NCBI GenBank assembly: GCA_024278155.1
Contig: JAJRTT010000514.1
Coordinates: forward strand, 1-6,475
From: Bacteroidota bacterium
GTDB lineage: Bacteria; Bacteroidota; Bacteroidia; Bacteroidales; JAADJA01
Direction: 5' to 3'
DNA: 6,475 bases
The notes below the pieces were generated by a model, which saw only the letters and a list, made by a program, of their open reading frames with translations, had not been told where the DNA came from and made no database searches. The position numbers and the translations under genes were made by a program. Shown one piece after another: positions 1 through 6,189 of the stretch (positions are counted from its first letter, which is position 1; each line of letters begins with the position of its first letter).

Positions 1-250
1 AAAGGCAGGCATCAAGGCCGGTCTTTTCCGACCCGTAACCCTGTGGCCTTTCCCGCAAAAACAGGTGGGCGAATGGGCCAAGCGCGTCAAAGGCATCCTG
101 GTGCCGGAGTTGAATATGGGTCAAATTGTAGGCGAAGTAGAGCGCGTGGCCGGTTTAACGCCGGTCATACCGTTAAATAAAGCCAACGGCCAACCGATTT
201 CTCCTGATGAAATTAGCGTAGCCTTGGGTCAAATGATGGAAAACCTGTAA
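1..250 (+). CDS. korA: 2-oxoacid:ferredoxin oxidoreductase alpha subunit, C-terminal end (partial)
   Basis: This is the 3' end of a gene that begins before the window; the reading frame starts at base 2 and ends at the TAA at 248-250 (82 codons visible). The product is the alpha subunit of a two-subunit 2-oxoacid (probably 2-oxoglutarate) ferredoxin oxidoreductase, a cytoplasmic enzyme that decarboxylates a 2-oxoacid to the acyl-CoA and reduces ferredoxin. Visible hallmarks are the segment GLFRPVTLWPFP followed by the VPELNMGQ stretch and an EVER segment, typical of the C-terminal end of KorA/PorA-type alpha subunits. The partner beta subunit begins at 6209, almost 6 kb downstream, although the two genes are usually adjacent. 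Substrate specificity cannot be read from this fragment. The GTG at 65 is an internal valine codon, not a start. Confidence 0.88.
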   Translation, partial: KAGIKAGLFRPVTLWPFPQKQVGEWAKRVKGILVPELNMGQIVGEVERVAGLTPVIPLNKANGQPISPDEISVALGQMMENL

Positions 251-253
251 CGG

Positions 254-275
254 TATATACAAAGGATTAGTTATG
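254..275 (+). repeat. Left copy of an imperfect 22-base direct repeat bounding the island
   Basis: The sequence has the form TATATA-NN-AAGGA-NN-AGTT followed by ATG. It matches bases 6190-6211 at 18 of 22 positions with no gaps. It lies just after the korA stop and ends in the xisH start codon; the AAGGA core is the xisH ribosome binding site. Eight matching bases (AAGGA and ATG) are expected of any translation start, so the informative part is the TATATA and AGTT agreement. It may be a junction footprint of insertion or only a shared leader style. Confidence 0.55.
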
Positions 276-689
276 CCGGCAAGAGACATATATCATGATA
301 TTGTAAAGAAAGCGATTATAAAAGAGGGATGGGCCATTACTCACGACCCCTTACACCTGAGATGGGGAGCAACCGACGTATATGTAGATTTAGGCGCTGA
401 ACAGCTATTGGCGGCTGAGAAAAAAGGGCAAAAAATAGCTATAGAAATCAAGAGCTTTATCGGCAGGTCTCAGGTAAATGACCTTGAAAAAGCATTAGGT
501 CAGTATATTTTGTATCGTGAAATATTAATGAGGCAGGAATCAAATAGAACATTGTATCTTGCCATCCCCGAAGAAGCCTTTCTTACTGCCTTTGAAGAAT
601 CACTTGGTAAATTGCTTTTAGAGAGTAATCTTATCAAGCTAATTGTCTTTGATAGAAAAGAGGAGGTTATTCTGCAATGGATACGTTAG
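273..689 (+). CDS. xisH: XisH family protein (fdxN element excision controlling factor-like)
   Basis: A 138-residue protein of normal XisH length. In Anabaena, XisH and XisI are needed with the recombinase XisF for excision of the fdxN element; the biochemical activity of XisH is not established there. The family falls in the PD-(D/E)xK nuclease fold group, and the matching pattern is visible: D39 in VDLGAE, E58-x-K60 in IAIEIKSF, and Q77-Y78 in ALGQY, with a conserved AAEKKG stretch between. The ATG at 273 follows AAAGGA with 6 bases of spacing and is only 22 bases after the korA stop, so it could be read from the kor promoter. It overlaps xisI by 13 bases, the usual paired arrangement. No XisF-type recombinase is in the window, so a role in excision here is unproven. 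The assignment to the family is strong; function is open. Confidence 0.93.
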   Translation: MPARDIYHDIVKKAIIKEGWAITHDPLHLRWGATDVYVDLGAEQLLAAEKKGQKIAIEIKSFIGRSQVNDLEKALGQYILYREILMRQESNRTLYLAIPEEAFLTAFEESLGKLLLESNLIKLIVFDRKEEVILQWIR

Positions 690-1012
690 AAACCTACCGG
701 CAGCTTATCAAAAAAGTATTGGGTGAATATGCCCGGATTCCTTATGCTTACGGTGATATTCAATCACATGTATTCTGTGACCACGAAGGAGACCATTATT
801 TATTGTTGGTGATGGGTTGGGAAGGCGCCAGATACGTCCATGGATGCATCATACACTTAGACATCATCGATGGAAAAGTGTGGATTCAGCGAGACGGGAC
901 CGAACACGGGATTGCAGATGAATTGGAGGAAGCCGGAATACCAAAAGACCATATTATTCTGGGGTTTCATCCTGCCGATGTTAGACAATATACAGGTTAT
1001 GCTGTGGCCTAA
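677..1012 (+). CDS. xisI: XisI family protein (fdxN element excision controlling factor-like)
   Basis: A 111-residue protein matching XisI over its whole length. Family landmarks are DHYLLLVMGWEG (39-50), the HLDIIDGKVWIQRDGTE block (60-76), GIADELEEAGIP (78-89) and the ILGFHPADVR stretch followed by a TGYAVA end. XisI is the standing partner of XisH; in Anabaena both are required for fdxN element excision, but many genomes carry such pairs with no known element. The start lies inside the last codons of xisH (13-base overlap), with a perfect AGGAGG at 661-666 located in the xisH coding sequence, 10 bases before the ATG, which points to coupled translation. The likely joint role with XisH could be a small two-protein module, perhaps defensive given the restriction genes next door, but that is inference. 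Confidence 0.93.
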   Translation: MDTLETYRQLIKKVLGEYARIPYAYGDIQSHVFCDHEGDHYLLLVMGWEGARYVHGCIIHLDIIDGKVWIQRDGTEHGIADELEEAGIPKDHIILGFHPADVRQYTGYAVA

Positions 1013-1056
1013 AAAGAAACTCAGCAGATCGGATTTTTAGGCTTGGAGCAGGCTAC

Positions 1057-1080
1057 AGTCCGCGTTTTGGCCGCCGGACT
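1057..1080. repeat. Inverted repeat with 6-base arms, 12-base loop
   Basis: AGTCCG at 1057-1062 is the reverse complement of CGGACT at 1075-1080. The stem could form in RNA downstream of xisI, but no run of T follows, so it does not look like an intrinsic terminator. It directly precedes a second inverted repeat. The meaning is unknown. Confidence 0.4.
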
Positions 1081-1082
1081 TG

Positions 1083-1096
1083 GTTCCAGTTGGAAC
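1083..1096. repeat. Near-perfect palindrome GTTCCA-GT-TGGAAC upstream of mod
   Basis: GTTCCA (1083-1088) and TGGAAC (1091-1096) are exact reverse complements separated by two bases. The two-base spacing is tight for an RNA hairpin and is more like a dimeric protein-binding site. It sits about 26 bases upstream of the TATAAA at 1122-1127, so an operator role for the restriction operon is possible. A wider pairing TTGGTTC (1080-1086) with GAGCCAA (1109-1115), including one G-T pair, is an alternative fold. Confidence 0.4.
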
Positions 1097-1121
1097 GCCG
1101 TCCAGCCAGAGCCAATTTGTC

Positions 1122-1127
1122 TATAAA
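1122..1127 (+). promoter_or_regulatory. Possible -10 box for mod (TATAAA)
   Basis: TATAAA matches the sigma-70 -10 consensus at five of six positions and lies 38 bases before the mod ATG. No good -35 hexamer is found at 16-18 bases upstream (the sequence there is about GTCCAG), so this is a weak promoter candidate that might rely on an activator or be fortuitous. Confidence 0.25.
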
Positions 1128-1164
1128 ACCCAACCAAAAATGCGTTCGGGAATAAAGGAAATAA

Positions 1165-3138
1165 ATGAAACTGTTTGAGGCATTAGAAAAACAACTCAAA
1201 AAAGAACCCAACTACGTTACCGACAACGGGGAATTAAAAAAGTGGGTGGTTGTCACCAAAGCTCAAAACTTTGACGCCGAATTGATTGAGTTACTGTTGG
1301 ATGACAAAGAACTCAAAGATAAATTCTTTGTGGACGTGAAAGGAACTTTGGTATTTAACCAAAACCTGTTTGTACAGTTTTTGGAACAAAAAAACTACCT
1401 GAACGACAGCTACACCCAATACAAAAACAAGGTCGGGTTGACCATAGACGGCAAATATTTGAGACAGCGCAATGAAGTGGCTTTGGTGTGGCCCTTCAAA
1501 GACTGCGTATTGGAAGGCGGGCAAAGCCGGGAAGAAGGTAAACGGGAAGAAATTTTCTTTAACGAAATACTGGCGCAAGACGAAATTACCCAACTACTTG
1601 AGCCAAAAGTTTTAACCAATGCCAAAACCTGCACCACTGAAGGCGAACAAGATTTTGCAGGCTTCACCCGCGATGCTGAACTAAACAAAAAAAGAGGGTT
1701 GCCCGAAAACACCATTACCGACAACCTGATTATTAAAGGCAACAACCTGCTGGCTTTACACTCGCTCAAAAAATGTTTTGCCGGTAAGGTGAAGTTAATT
1801 TATATAGACCCGCCGTATAACACTGGTAACGGCACATTTGGATATAATGATAGTTTCAGTTGGTCTACCTGGCTAACTTTTATCAAGAATCGTCTGGAAG
1901 TTGCCCGTAATCTACTCAGTGACGATGGCTCTATATGGATTAATATTGATGATGACGGCTCTCACTATTTGAAGATACTTTGTGATGAGATTTTTAAACA
2001 AGAAAATTTTGTAAGGAATGTGGTCTGGCAAAAACGCACATCGCCCGATATGATGGCCACAATAGGCGACGGGCACGAACATATATTGGTGTTTGCAAAA
2101 AAGATTGAAGCGTTTAAACCAACTGTTAATAAATTACCCAAAACAGAAAAACAGAGGGCCGCATACAAAAACCCTGATAATGACCCCCGTGGACCGTGGG
2201 TGTCATCTGATTATACAGCTCAGGGTTACCGCCCCAATCAGATGTATAAAATCGTTACGCCTGGCGGAGCAGAACATTATCCGCCGGAAGGTTATTGTTG
2301 GAAAAATGTTGAAAGTGTATTTAAGCAGTTAGTTGAAGGAGGTAGAATGTGGTTTGGTCGGGATGGAAAGGGCGTACCCAGACGAAAAACATATCTCTAT
2401 GAGTCTGAAGGCCAGACGGTTTGGTCCTGGTGGCCTAATTCGGAGGTGGGTCACACTCAAGAGGCCAAAAAAGAAACTAATGCAATATTTGGCAAAACTG
2501 ATATTTTTCAAACTCCAAAGCCTGAACGATTAGCGCAGCGTATTCTTCAAGCGGCATCCAACAAAGGCGACCTCGTGCTTGACTTCTTCGCCGGCTCCGG
2601 CACTACCGCCGCCGTGGCCCACAAAATGGGGCGGCAGTTCATCACCGTTGAGCAAATGGACTATACCCCGACCATCACCGTCCAACGACTTAAAACAGTA
2701 ATAGGGCAAAGGACTAAAAAGAAGGGTAAATTATTTGAAGAAATCGAATTTGACCGGGGCGGCGTATCTAAAACGGTTGGCTGGCAGGGCGGCGGTTCAT
2801 TTATCTACCTGGAACTTAAAAAATACAACCAAACCTTTATCGAGCAAATTGAAGCAGCCAAAGACAGCGCCGCCTTGCTTGCTATTTGGGAGCAGATGAA
2901 AGAAAAATCATTCCTTAACTACAATGTAGACCTCAAGAAACAAGAAGCACACATTGAAGATTTTAAAGCCTTATCCCTTAAAGAGCAAAAACAACATTTG
3001 GCAGAGCTATTAGACAAAAATCAGTTGTACGTGAACCTTTCTTCACTGAACGATGAAGATTTTGAAGTAAGTAAAGAAGATAAAATGCTTACAAGACAAT
3101 TTTACAATATTAAAAAACAGGTAGCGGGTACAAGGTAA
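1165..3138 (+). CDS. mod: Type III restriction-modification system, DNA methyltransferase subunit Mod
   Basis: A 657-residue N6-adenine DNA methyltransferase, close in length to EcoP1/EcoP15 Mod. It transfers a methyl group from S-adenosylmethionine to adenine in an asymmetric site and also gives Res its sequence recognition. The catalytic DPPY motif is at 215-218 (YIDPPYNTGNG), followed by STWLTFIKNRLE and the WINIDDD stretch; the SAM-binding motif DFFAGSGTT is at 473-481, preceded by TPKPERLAQRIL. DPPY before FxGxG is the beta-class order. The target recognition domain should lie between them, about residues 285-450, and the site cannot be deduced. The C-terminal part (GWQGGGSFIYLEL onward) is typical of Mod. 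The start has AAAGGA five bases upstream. The frame is intact and all key residues are present. It leads an operon with the 92-codon ORF and res. Confidence 0.95.
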   Translation: MKLFEALEKQLKKEPNYVTDNGELKKWVVVTKAQNFDAELIELLLDDKELKDKFFVDVKGTLVFNQNLFVQFLEQKNYLNDSYTQYKNKVGLTIDGKYLRQRNEVALVWPFKDCVLEGGQSREEGKREEIFFNEILAQDEITQLLEPKVLTNAKTCTTEGEQDFAGFTRDAELNKKRGLPENTITDNLIIKGNNLLALHSLKKCFAGKVKLIYIDPPYNTGNGTFGYNDSFSWSTWLTFIKNRLEVARNLLSDDGSIWINIDDDGSHYLKILCDEIFKQENFVRNVVWQKRTSPDMMATIGDGHEHILVFAKKIEAFKPTVNKLPKTEKQRAAYKNPDNDPRGPWVSSDYTAQGYRPNQMYKIVTPGGAEHYPPEGYCWKNVESVFKQLVEGGRMWFGRDGKGVPRRKTYLYESEGQTVWSWWPNSEVGHTQEAKKETNAIFGKTDIFQTPKPERLAQRILQAASNKGDLVLDFFAGSGTTAAVAHKMGRQFITVEQMDYTPTITVQRLKTVIGQRTKKKGKLFEEIEFDRGGVSKTVGWQGGGSFIYLELKKYNQTFIEQIEAAKDSAALLAIWEQMKEKSFLNYNVDLKKQEAHIEDFKALSLKEQKQHLAELLDKNQLYVNLSSLNDEDFEVSKEDKMLTRQFYNIKKQVAGTR

Positions 3139-3142
3139 ACCT

Positions 3143-3421
3143 ATGAAAACAACCGGAAAAATTATAATTGAACCCATCATTGCCGGTTGTAAGTTAGACC
3201 GGGCAAAATATTTGCATAAACATATAGAAACTGAACTTGAAAATAAAGACGTCATAAATATTATTACAAAAAATGGCGTTGAAATTAAAAATATAAAATC
3301 AGTAGCTTCGTGGGGAGAAGGGTTTTATTACGGTAAGCGTAAAAATCAAAAAAAGTTCACAAAATCAATGTCTGTTTTTTCAATACAAACAGTAAACGAC
3401 ATACCATTAGCAAACTTATGA
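3143..3421 (+). CDS. Small protein of unknown function between mod and res
   Basis: A 92-residue ORF that I do not recognise. It starts 4 bases after the mod stop, with AAGG at the end of mod as a possible binding site, and its TGA overlaps the ATG of res in an ATGA junction, so it is placed for coupled translation with res. The protein is lysine-rich and basic, has no signal peptide or membrane segment, and contains a WGEGFYYGKRKNQKKF patch near residues 53-68. The DNA is AT-rich: I count about 30% G+C over 3181-3420, clearly below the flanking mod and res ends. Type III operons usually have mod directly followed by res, so this is an extra gene. A regulator, an accessory factor or remnant coding DNA are all possible; nothing in the sequence decides. 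Confidence 0.65.
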   Translation: MKTTGKIIIEPIIAGCKLDRAKYLHKHIETELENKDVINIITKNGVEIKNIKSVASWGEGFYYGKRKNQKKFTKSMSVFSIQTVNDIPLANL

Positions 3422-5196
3422 CATTTTTATACGATACGCTAATACAAGAGTTTGGCAGACGAGAACTTGCGCGCACAGAAGTTCCCAGGCATATTGTGGA
3501 CAACCTCAAGCACGCCATTCGACCCTACCAAAAAGAGGGCTTTCAACGCTTTATTCTGTGCTACAGCGAAAATTTTGACGGCAAGCCAGACAGACCGCTG
3601 CACCTGCTTTACAATATGGCCACCGGCAGCGGTAAAACTTTGGTAATGGCCGGCCTTATACTTTATCTGTATGAAAGAGGTTATCGCAATTTTTTGTTCT
3701 TTGTCAATTCTAACAACATCATCAAAAAGACCAAAGACAATTTTCTCAACCCGCAGGCGTCCAAATACCTGTTCAATGAAAAAATTGTGGTGAATAGCAG
3801 AGAAGTATTGATAAAGGAAGTTAAAAATTTTGAAGAAACCGACGCCGATAACATCAACATCAAGTTTACCACCATTCAACAACTGCACCTGGACCTTAAT
3901 AACGCCAAAGAAAACAGCGTTACCTACGAAGATTTTGAAAACAAGCAAATTGCCCTTATTGCCGATGAAGCCCATCATTTAAGTTCAGCCACCCGCAGCA
4001 ATGGAGGTCTTTTTGGCAGTTGGGAAGGAACAGTCGAGCAAATTCTGAATTCTAATTTTGATAATATTCTTTTGGAGTTTACCGCAACTTTAGATTATGA
4101 AAGCCGGGAAATTTCCGGGAAGTATCAAAATAAAGTAATTTACAGATATGACCTGGCTCAATTCAGAGTTGACAAGTATTCCAAAGAAATTAACCTGATC
4201 AGGTCGTTGTATGACGAGCAAGAACGCATTATCCAGGCCTTAATTCTGAACTTGTATCGTCAAGAACTGGCAACAGACAACAACATCAACTTAAAGCCGG
4301 TTATTCTTTTCAAAGCCAAAAGGTATATCAAAGAATCAGAACAGAATAAAGCTGATTTTCATAAACTAATTGATAACTTTTCCGCTTCAATGGTGGAGAA
4401 AATAGAAAAAACATCAACCGTTCCTGTTGTTCAAGAAGCGTTCTCGTTTTTTAACGGCAAAGGTTTATCCGCTTCTGAAATTGCCAAACGAATCAAATCT
4501 AACTTCAAAGAAGAAAACTGTATCAGCGCCAATAATGATAAGGAAGCGGAACTCAACCAAATTCGTTTAAACACATTGGAAGATGAAAACAACCCGATTC
4601 GCGCTGTTTTTGCCGTTCAGAAGCTAAACGAAGGTTGGGATGTGTTGAACCTGTTTGATATTGTCCGTTTGTACGAAGGGCGCGACAGCAAAACAGGAAA
4701 GCCCGGAAAGACCACTATTTCAGAAGCGCAATTGATTGGCAGAGGGGCCAGGTATTTTCCGTTTACGTTAGAAGAAGGTCAAGACCCTTACACCCGAAAA
4801 TTTGATAATGACGCTGCCAACGACTTGAAAATTTTGGAAGAACTCTATTATCACGCCAAAGAGGATAGCCGGTACATTTCTGAATTGAAACAAGCGCTTG
4901 TGGATACAGGTATTTATGAAGATGAAGATAAACTGGAAACTAAACAACTCACTCTTAAACTAGACTTTAAGCAAACTGATTTTTACAAAACGAGTAGCGT
5001 CGTTTACAACAAAAAAATAGAGAAAAGTTACAATAATGTAAAGTCGTTTGCTGACTTGGGCGTTTCCAGACGTAATTTTGGCTATACCCTTTCGTCCGGC
5101 ATTGGAAAAATATCCGGCGTTTTTAACAAAGAGGAAGAAAATGGCGATTCAACCAAAATTGAGCAAAAAGATATTGCCGTTTCAGATATTCCTTAA
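3418..5196 (+). CDS. res: Type III restriction enzyme Res, helicase part, ended by a premature in-frame stop
   Basis: 592 residues of a type III restriction subunit, the ATP-driven motor that works with Mod. Superfamily 2 helicase motifs appear in order: RPYQ (35-38), Walker A ATGSGKT (68-74), DEAH box ADEAHH (182-187), TAT (222-224), the NEGWDV segment (404-409) and motif VI QLIGRGARY (438-446). The start ATG overlaps the stop of the preceding 92-codon ORF and has no strong binding site of its own, so coupled translation is likely. The reading frame stops at TAA 5194-5196, yet continues open in the same frame to 5979, where the endonuclease domain lies. The whole frame would give 853 residues plus the one interrupted position, a normal Res length. 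As written, this product keeps the helicase but lacks the nuclease and should not cut DNA. A base-calling error is the main alternative. Confidence 0.93.
   Translation: MTFLYDTLIQEFGRRELARTEVPRHIVDNLKHAIRPYQKEGFQRFILCYSENFDGKPDRPLHLLYNMATGSGKTLVMAGLILYLYERGYRNFLFFVNSNNIIKKTKDNFLNPQASKYLFNEKIVVNSREVLIKEVKNFEETDADNINIKFTTIQQLHLDLNNAKENSVTYEDFENKQIALIADEAHHLSSATRSNGGLFGSWEGTVEQILNSNFDNILLEFTATLDYESREISGKYQNKVIYRYDLAQFRVDKYSKEINLIRSLYDEQERIIQALILNLYRQELATDNNINLKPVILFKAKRYIKESEQNKADFHKLIDNFSASMVEKIEKTSTVPVVQEAFSFFNGKGLSASEIAKRIKSNFKEENCISANNDKEAELNQIRLNTLEDENNPIRAVFAVQKLNEGWDVLNLFDIVRLYEGRDSKTGKPGKTTISEAQLIGRGARYFPFTLEEGQDPYTRKFDNDAANDLKILEELYYHAKEDSRYISELKQALVDTGIYEDEDKLETKQLTLKLDFKQTDFYKTSSVVYNKKIEKSYNNVKSFADLGVSRRNFGYTLSSGIGKISGVFNKEEENGDSTKIEQKDIAVSDIP
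5194..5196 (+). other. In-frame TAA that splits res (codon 593)
   Basis: The codons before it read SDIP and after it HIVRYALTKNPFYYF, and both sides fit Res proteins, where one continuous segment is expected. There is no insertion or deletion; a single base change (for example AAA, CAA or GAA to TAA) would explain it. The stop is not in a homopolymer or a repeat, so it is not a slippage switch. Other genes here also end in TAA, so TAA is not reassigned as sense. Confidence 0.85.
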
Positions 5197-5307
5197 CACA
5201 TTGTCAGGTATGCCTTAACTAAAAATCCCTTCTACTATTTTAATAGCCTGGAAAGATACTTCCCGAATGTTGGTTCGTTATCCAACTTTATAAAAAGCAA
5301 AGATTAT

Positions 5308-5979
5308 TTGGGAAGTTTGGAGATCACTTTCAACGGTACGCAATCAAGACTTACGGACATTTCAAATTTTGACTATTTACTCGCCATTCAAGGGTTGTTA
5401 GAAGCAATCGAAAATGAAATTAAATCTAACCTGACTGAATACGAAGGCTCCGGCTACCTCAAAGAGCACATTCACAACGTCTTCAAAGACAAAGAAATCA
5501 AAGTTTACAAAGACAGTGAACGGGCAAACGGGCAAGAAAGTCTTGTCGCCGGCAAATCCTGGTATGTGTACAACGCCAACTACGGAACGAGTGAGGAAAA
5601 AGAATTTGTTAAAATGTTCGCCAGACGCTTTGAGCATCTGGATAAAAAATTCAGGAACATTTACTTGATCCGTAATGAGCGGGCAGTAAAAATTATTGAT
5701 AAGTTGGGCAGAGCCTTTGAACCGGACTTTATCCTTTTCTGCAAACAGAAAAAGGGAGAGGAGTTGACTTATCAGGTATTTATTGAGCCTAAAGGAAGGC
5801 ATTTGGTTGGCTACGACAAATGGAAAGAGGAATTTTTAGAAGAAATCCGCAAGGAGCAAAAGACCATTCAGATTGCCGCCGACAAATACCTGATAACCGG
5901 CGTACCGTTCTACAACAATGCAAACGAAAATGAATTTAAGAAAACATTGGAAAGCGCGTTGAACGGCGACGCAATATAA
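5308..5979 (+). pseudogene. res: Type III restriction enzyme Res, detached C-terminal endonuclease part
   Basis: This is the 3' remainder of res, in the same frame as the helicase part. The coding sequence really continues from 5197; 5308 is only the first usable start codon (TTG) after the stop, and it has no clear ribosome binding site. The first in-frame ATG is at 5614. The region encodes the PD-(D/E)xK nuclease of type III Res: EPD with D140 in RAFEPDFILF, then E160-P-K162 in VFIEPKGRHL (D770, E790 and K792 in the undivided numbering). These residues are intact, so the nuclease would be sound if it were joined to the helicase by readthrough or if the stop is an error. As a separate 223-residue protein its expression is doubtful, and it would lack the motor needed for type III cleavage. 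It ends with TAA and is the last gene of the restriction operon. Confidence 0.85.
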
Positions 5980-6002
5980 CAATCATAGCGCGGCAAGCCG
6001 CA

Positions 6003-6028
6003 AATTAACAATGAGCAATTAACAATGA
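6003..6028 (+). repeat. Short direct repeat AATTAACAATGA, period 14
   Basis: AATTAACAATGA occurs at 6003-6014 and again at 6017-6028, followed by a partial third unit (ACAAATGA). Short tandem repeats of this AT-rich type, built of AATTAAC and AATGAGC units, are familiar from intergenic DNA of cyanobacteria; finding them here fits a genome that harbours such repeats. Confidence 0.65.
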
Positions 6029-6049
6029 ACAAATGATTCTCGCGGATAA

Positions 6050-6062
6050 CGCAAATGTTGCG
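6050..6062. repeat. Hairpin CGCAA-ATG-TTGCG
   Basis: CGCAA (6050-6054) pairs with TTGCG (6058-6062) across a 3-base loop. A competing pairing is CTCGC (6039-6043) with GCGAG (6060-6064). It is followed by AGGTAATACT rather than a T run, so it is an unlikely intrinsic terminator. Confidence 0.35.
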
Positions 6063-6189
6063 AGGTAATACTATAACGCAGGCAAATTACTAATCCTGGT
6101 TTTTATTGAAAGTTGGTTTGCCCACAATCGTTATGGTCATTGTTGGTACATTTGCCAACCCATAATGGCCTGATTGCGGGCGTCACACC

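Larger units (their letters stand above)
1013..1164 (+). other. Intergenic region between xisI and mod
   Basis: No convincing gene is seen in these 152 bases. The stretch is more GC-rich in its middle and holds two adjacent inverted repeats (1057-1080 and 1083-1096), then a -10-like TATAAA at 1122-1127, and the mod ribosome binding site AAAGGA at 1154-1159. It is the most likely place for a promoter driving the mod-res operon. No T-rich hairpin terminator for xisI is visible. Confidence 0.6.

Noticed and set aside
1013..1100. Intrinsic terminator after xisI
   Set aside because: The inverted repeats here are not followed by a T run.
1165..1400. Phase-variable mod through simple repeats, as in pathogenic Neisseria and Haemophilus
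   Set aside because: No tandem tetra- or pentanucleotide tract or long homopolymer occurs in the start of mod; the frame is uninterrupted.
1291..1769. Minus-strand open frames opposite the start of mod
   Set aside because: They are explained by codon bias of mod on the other strand and overlap each other in different frames.
3439..3978. A 179-codon open frame on the minus strand
   Set aside because: It lies wholly opposite the res helicase domain, which has clear conserved motifs; the reverse frame has no recognisable domain or start signal.
5150..5320. Programmed frameshift or readthrough joining the halves of res
   Set aside because: Both halves are in the same frame, so no shift is needed, and the TAA-C context is not a known readthrough signal. 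A simple nonsense change or sequence error is more economical.
5398..5802. A 134-codon minus-strand open frame
   Set aside because: It is opposite the Res endonuclease domain, whose PD-(D/E)xK residues are intact in the plus frame.
1165..5979. BREX, DISARM or other multi-gene defence system
   Set aside because: Only Mod, Res and one small unknown ORF are present; no PglZ, Lon-like, DrmAB or similar genes are seen, and the motifs fit an ordinary type III pair.
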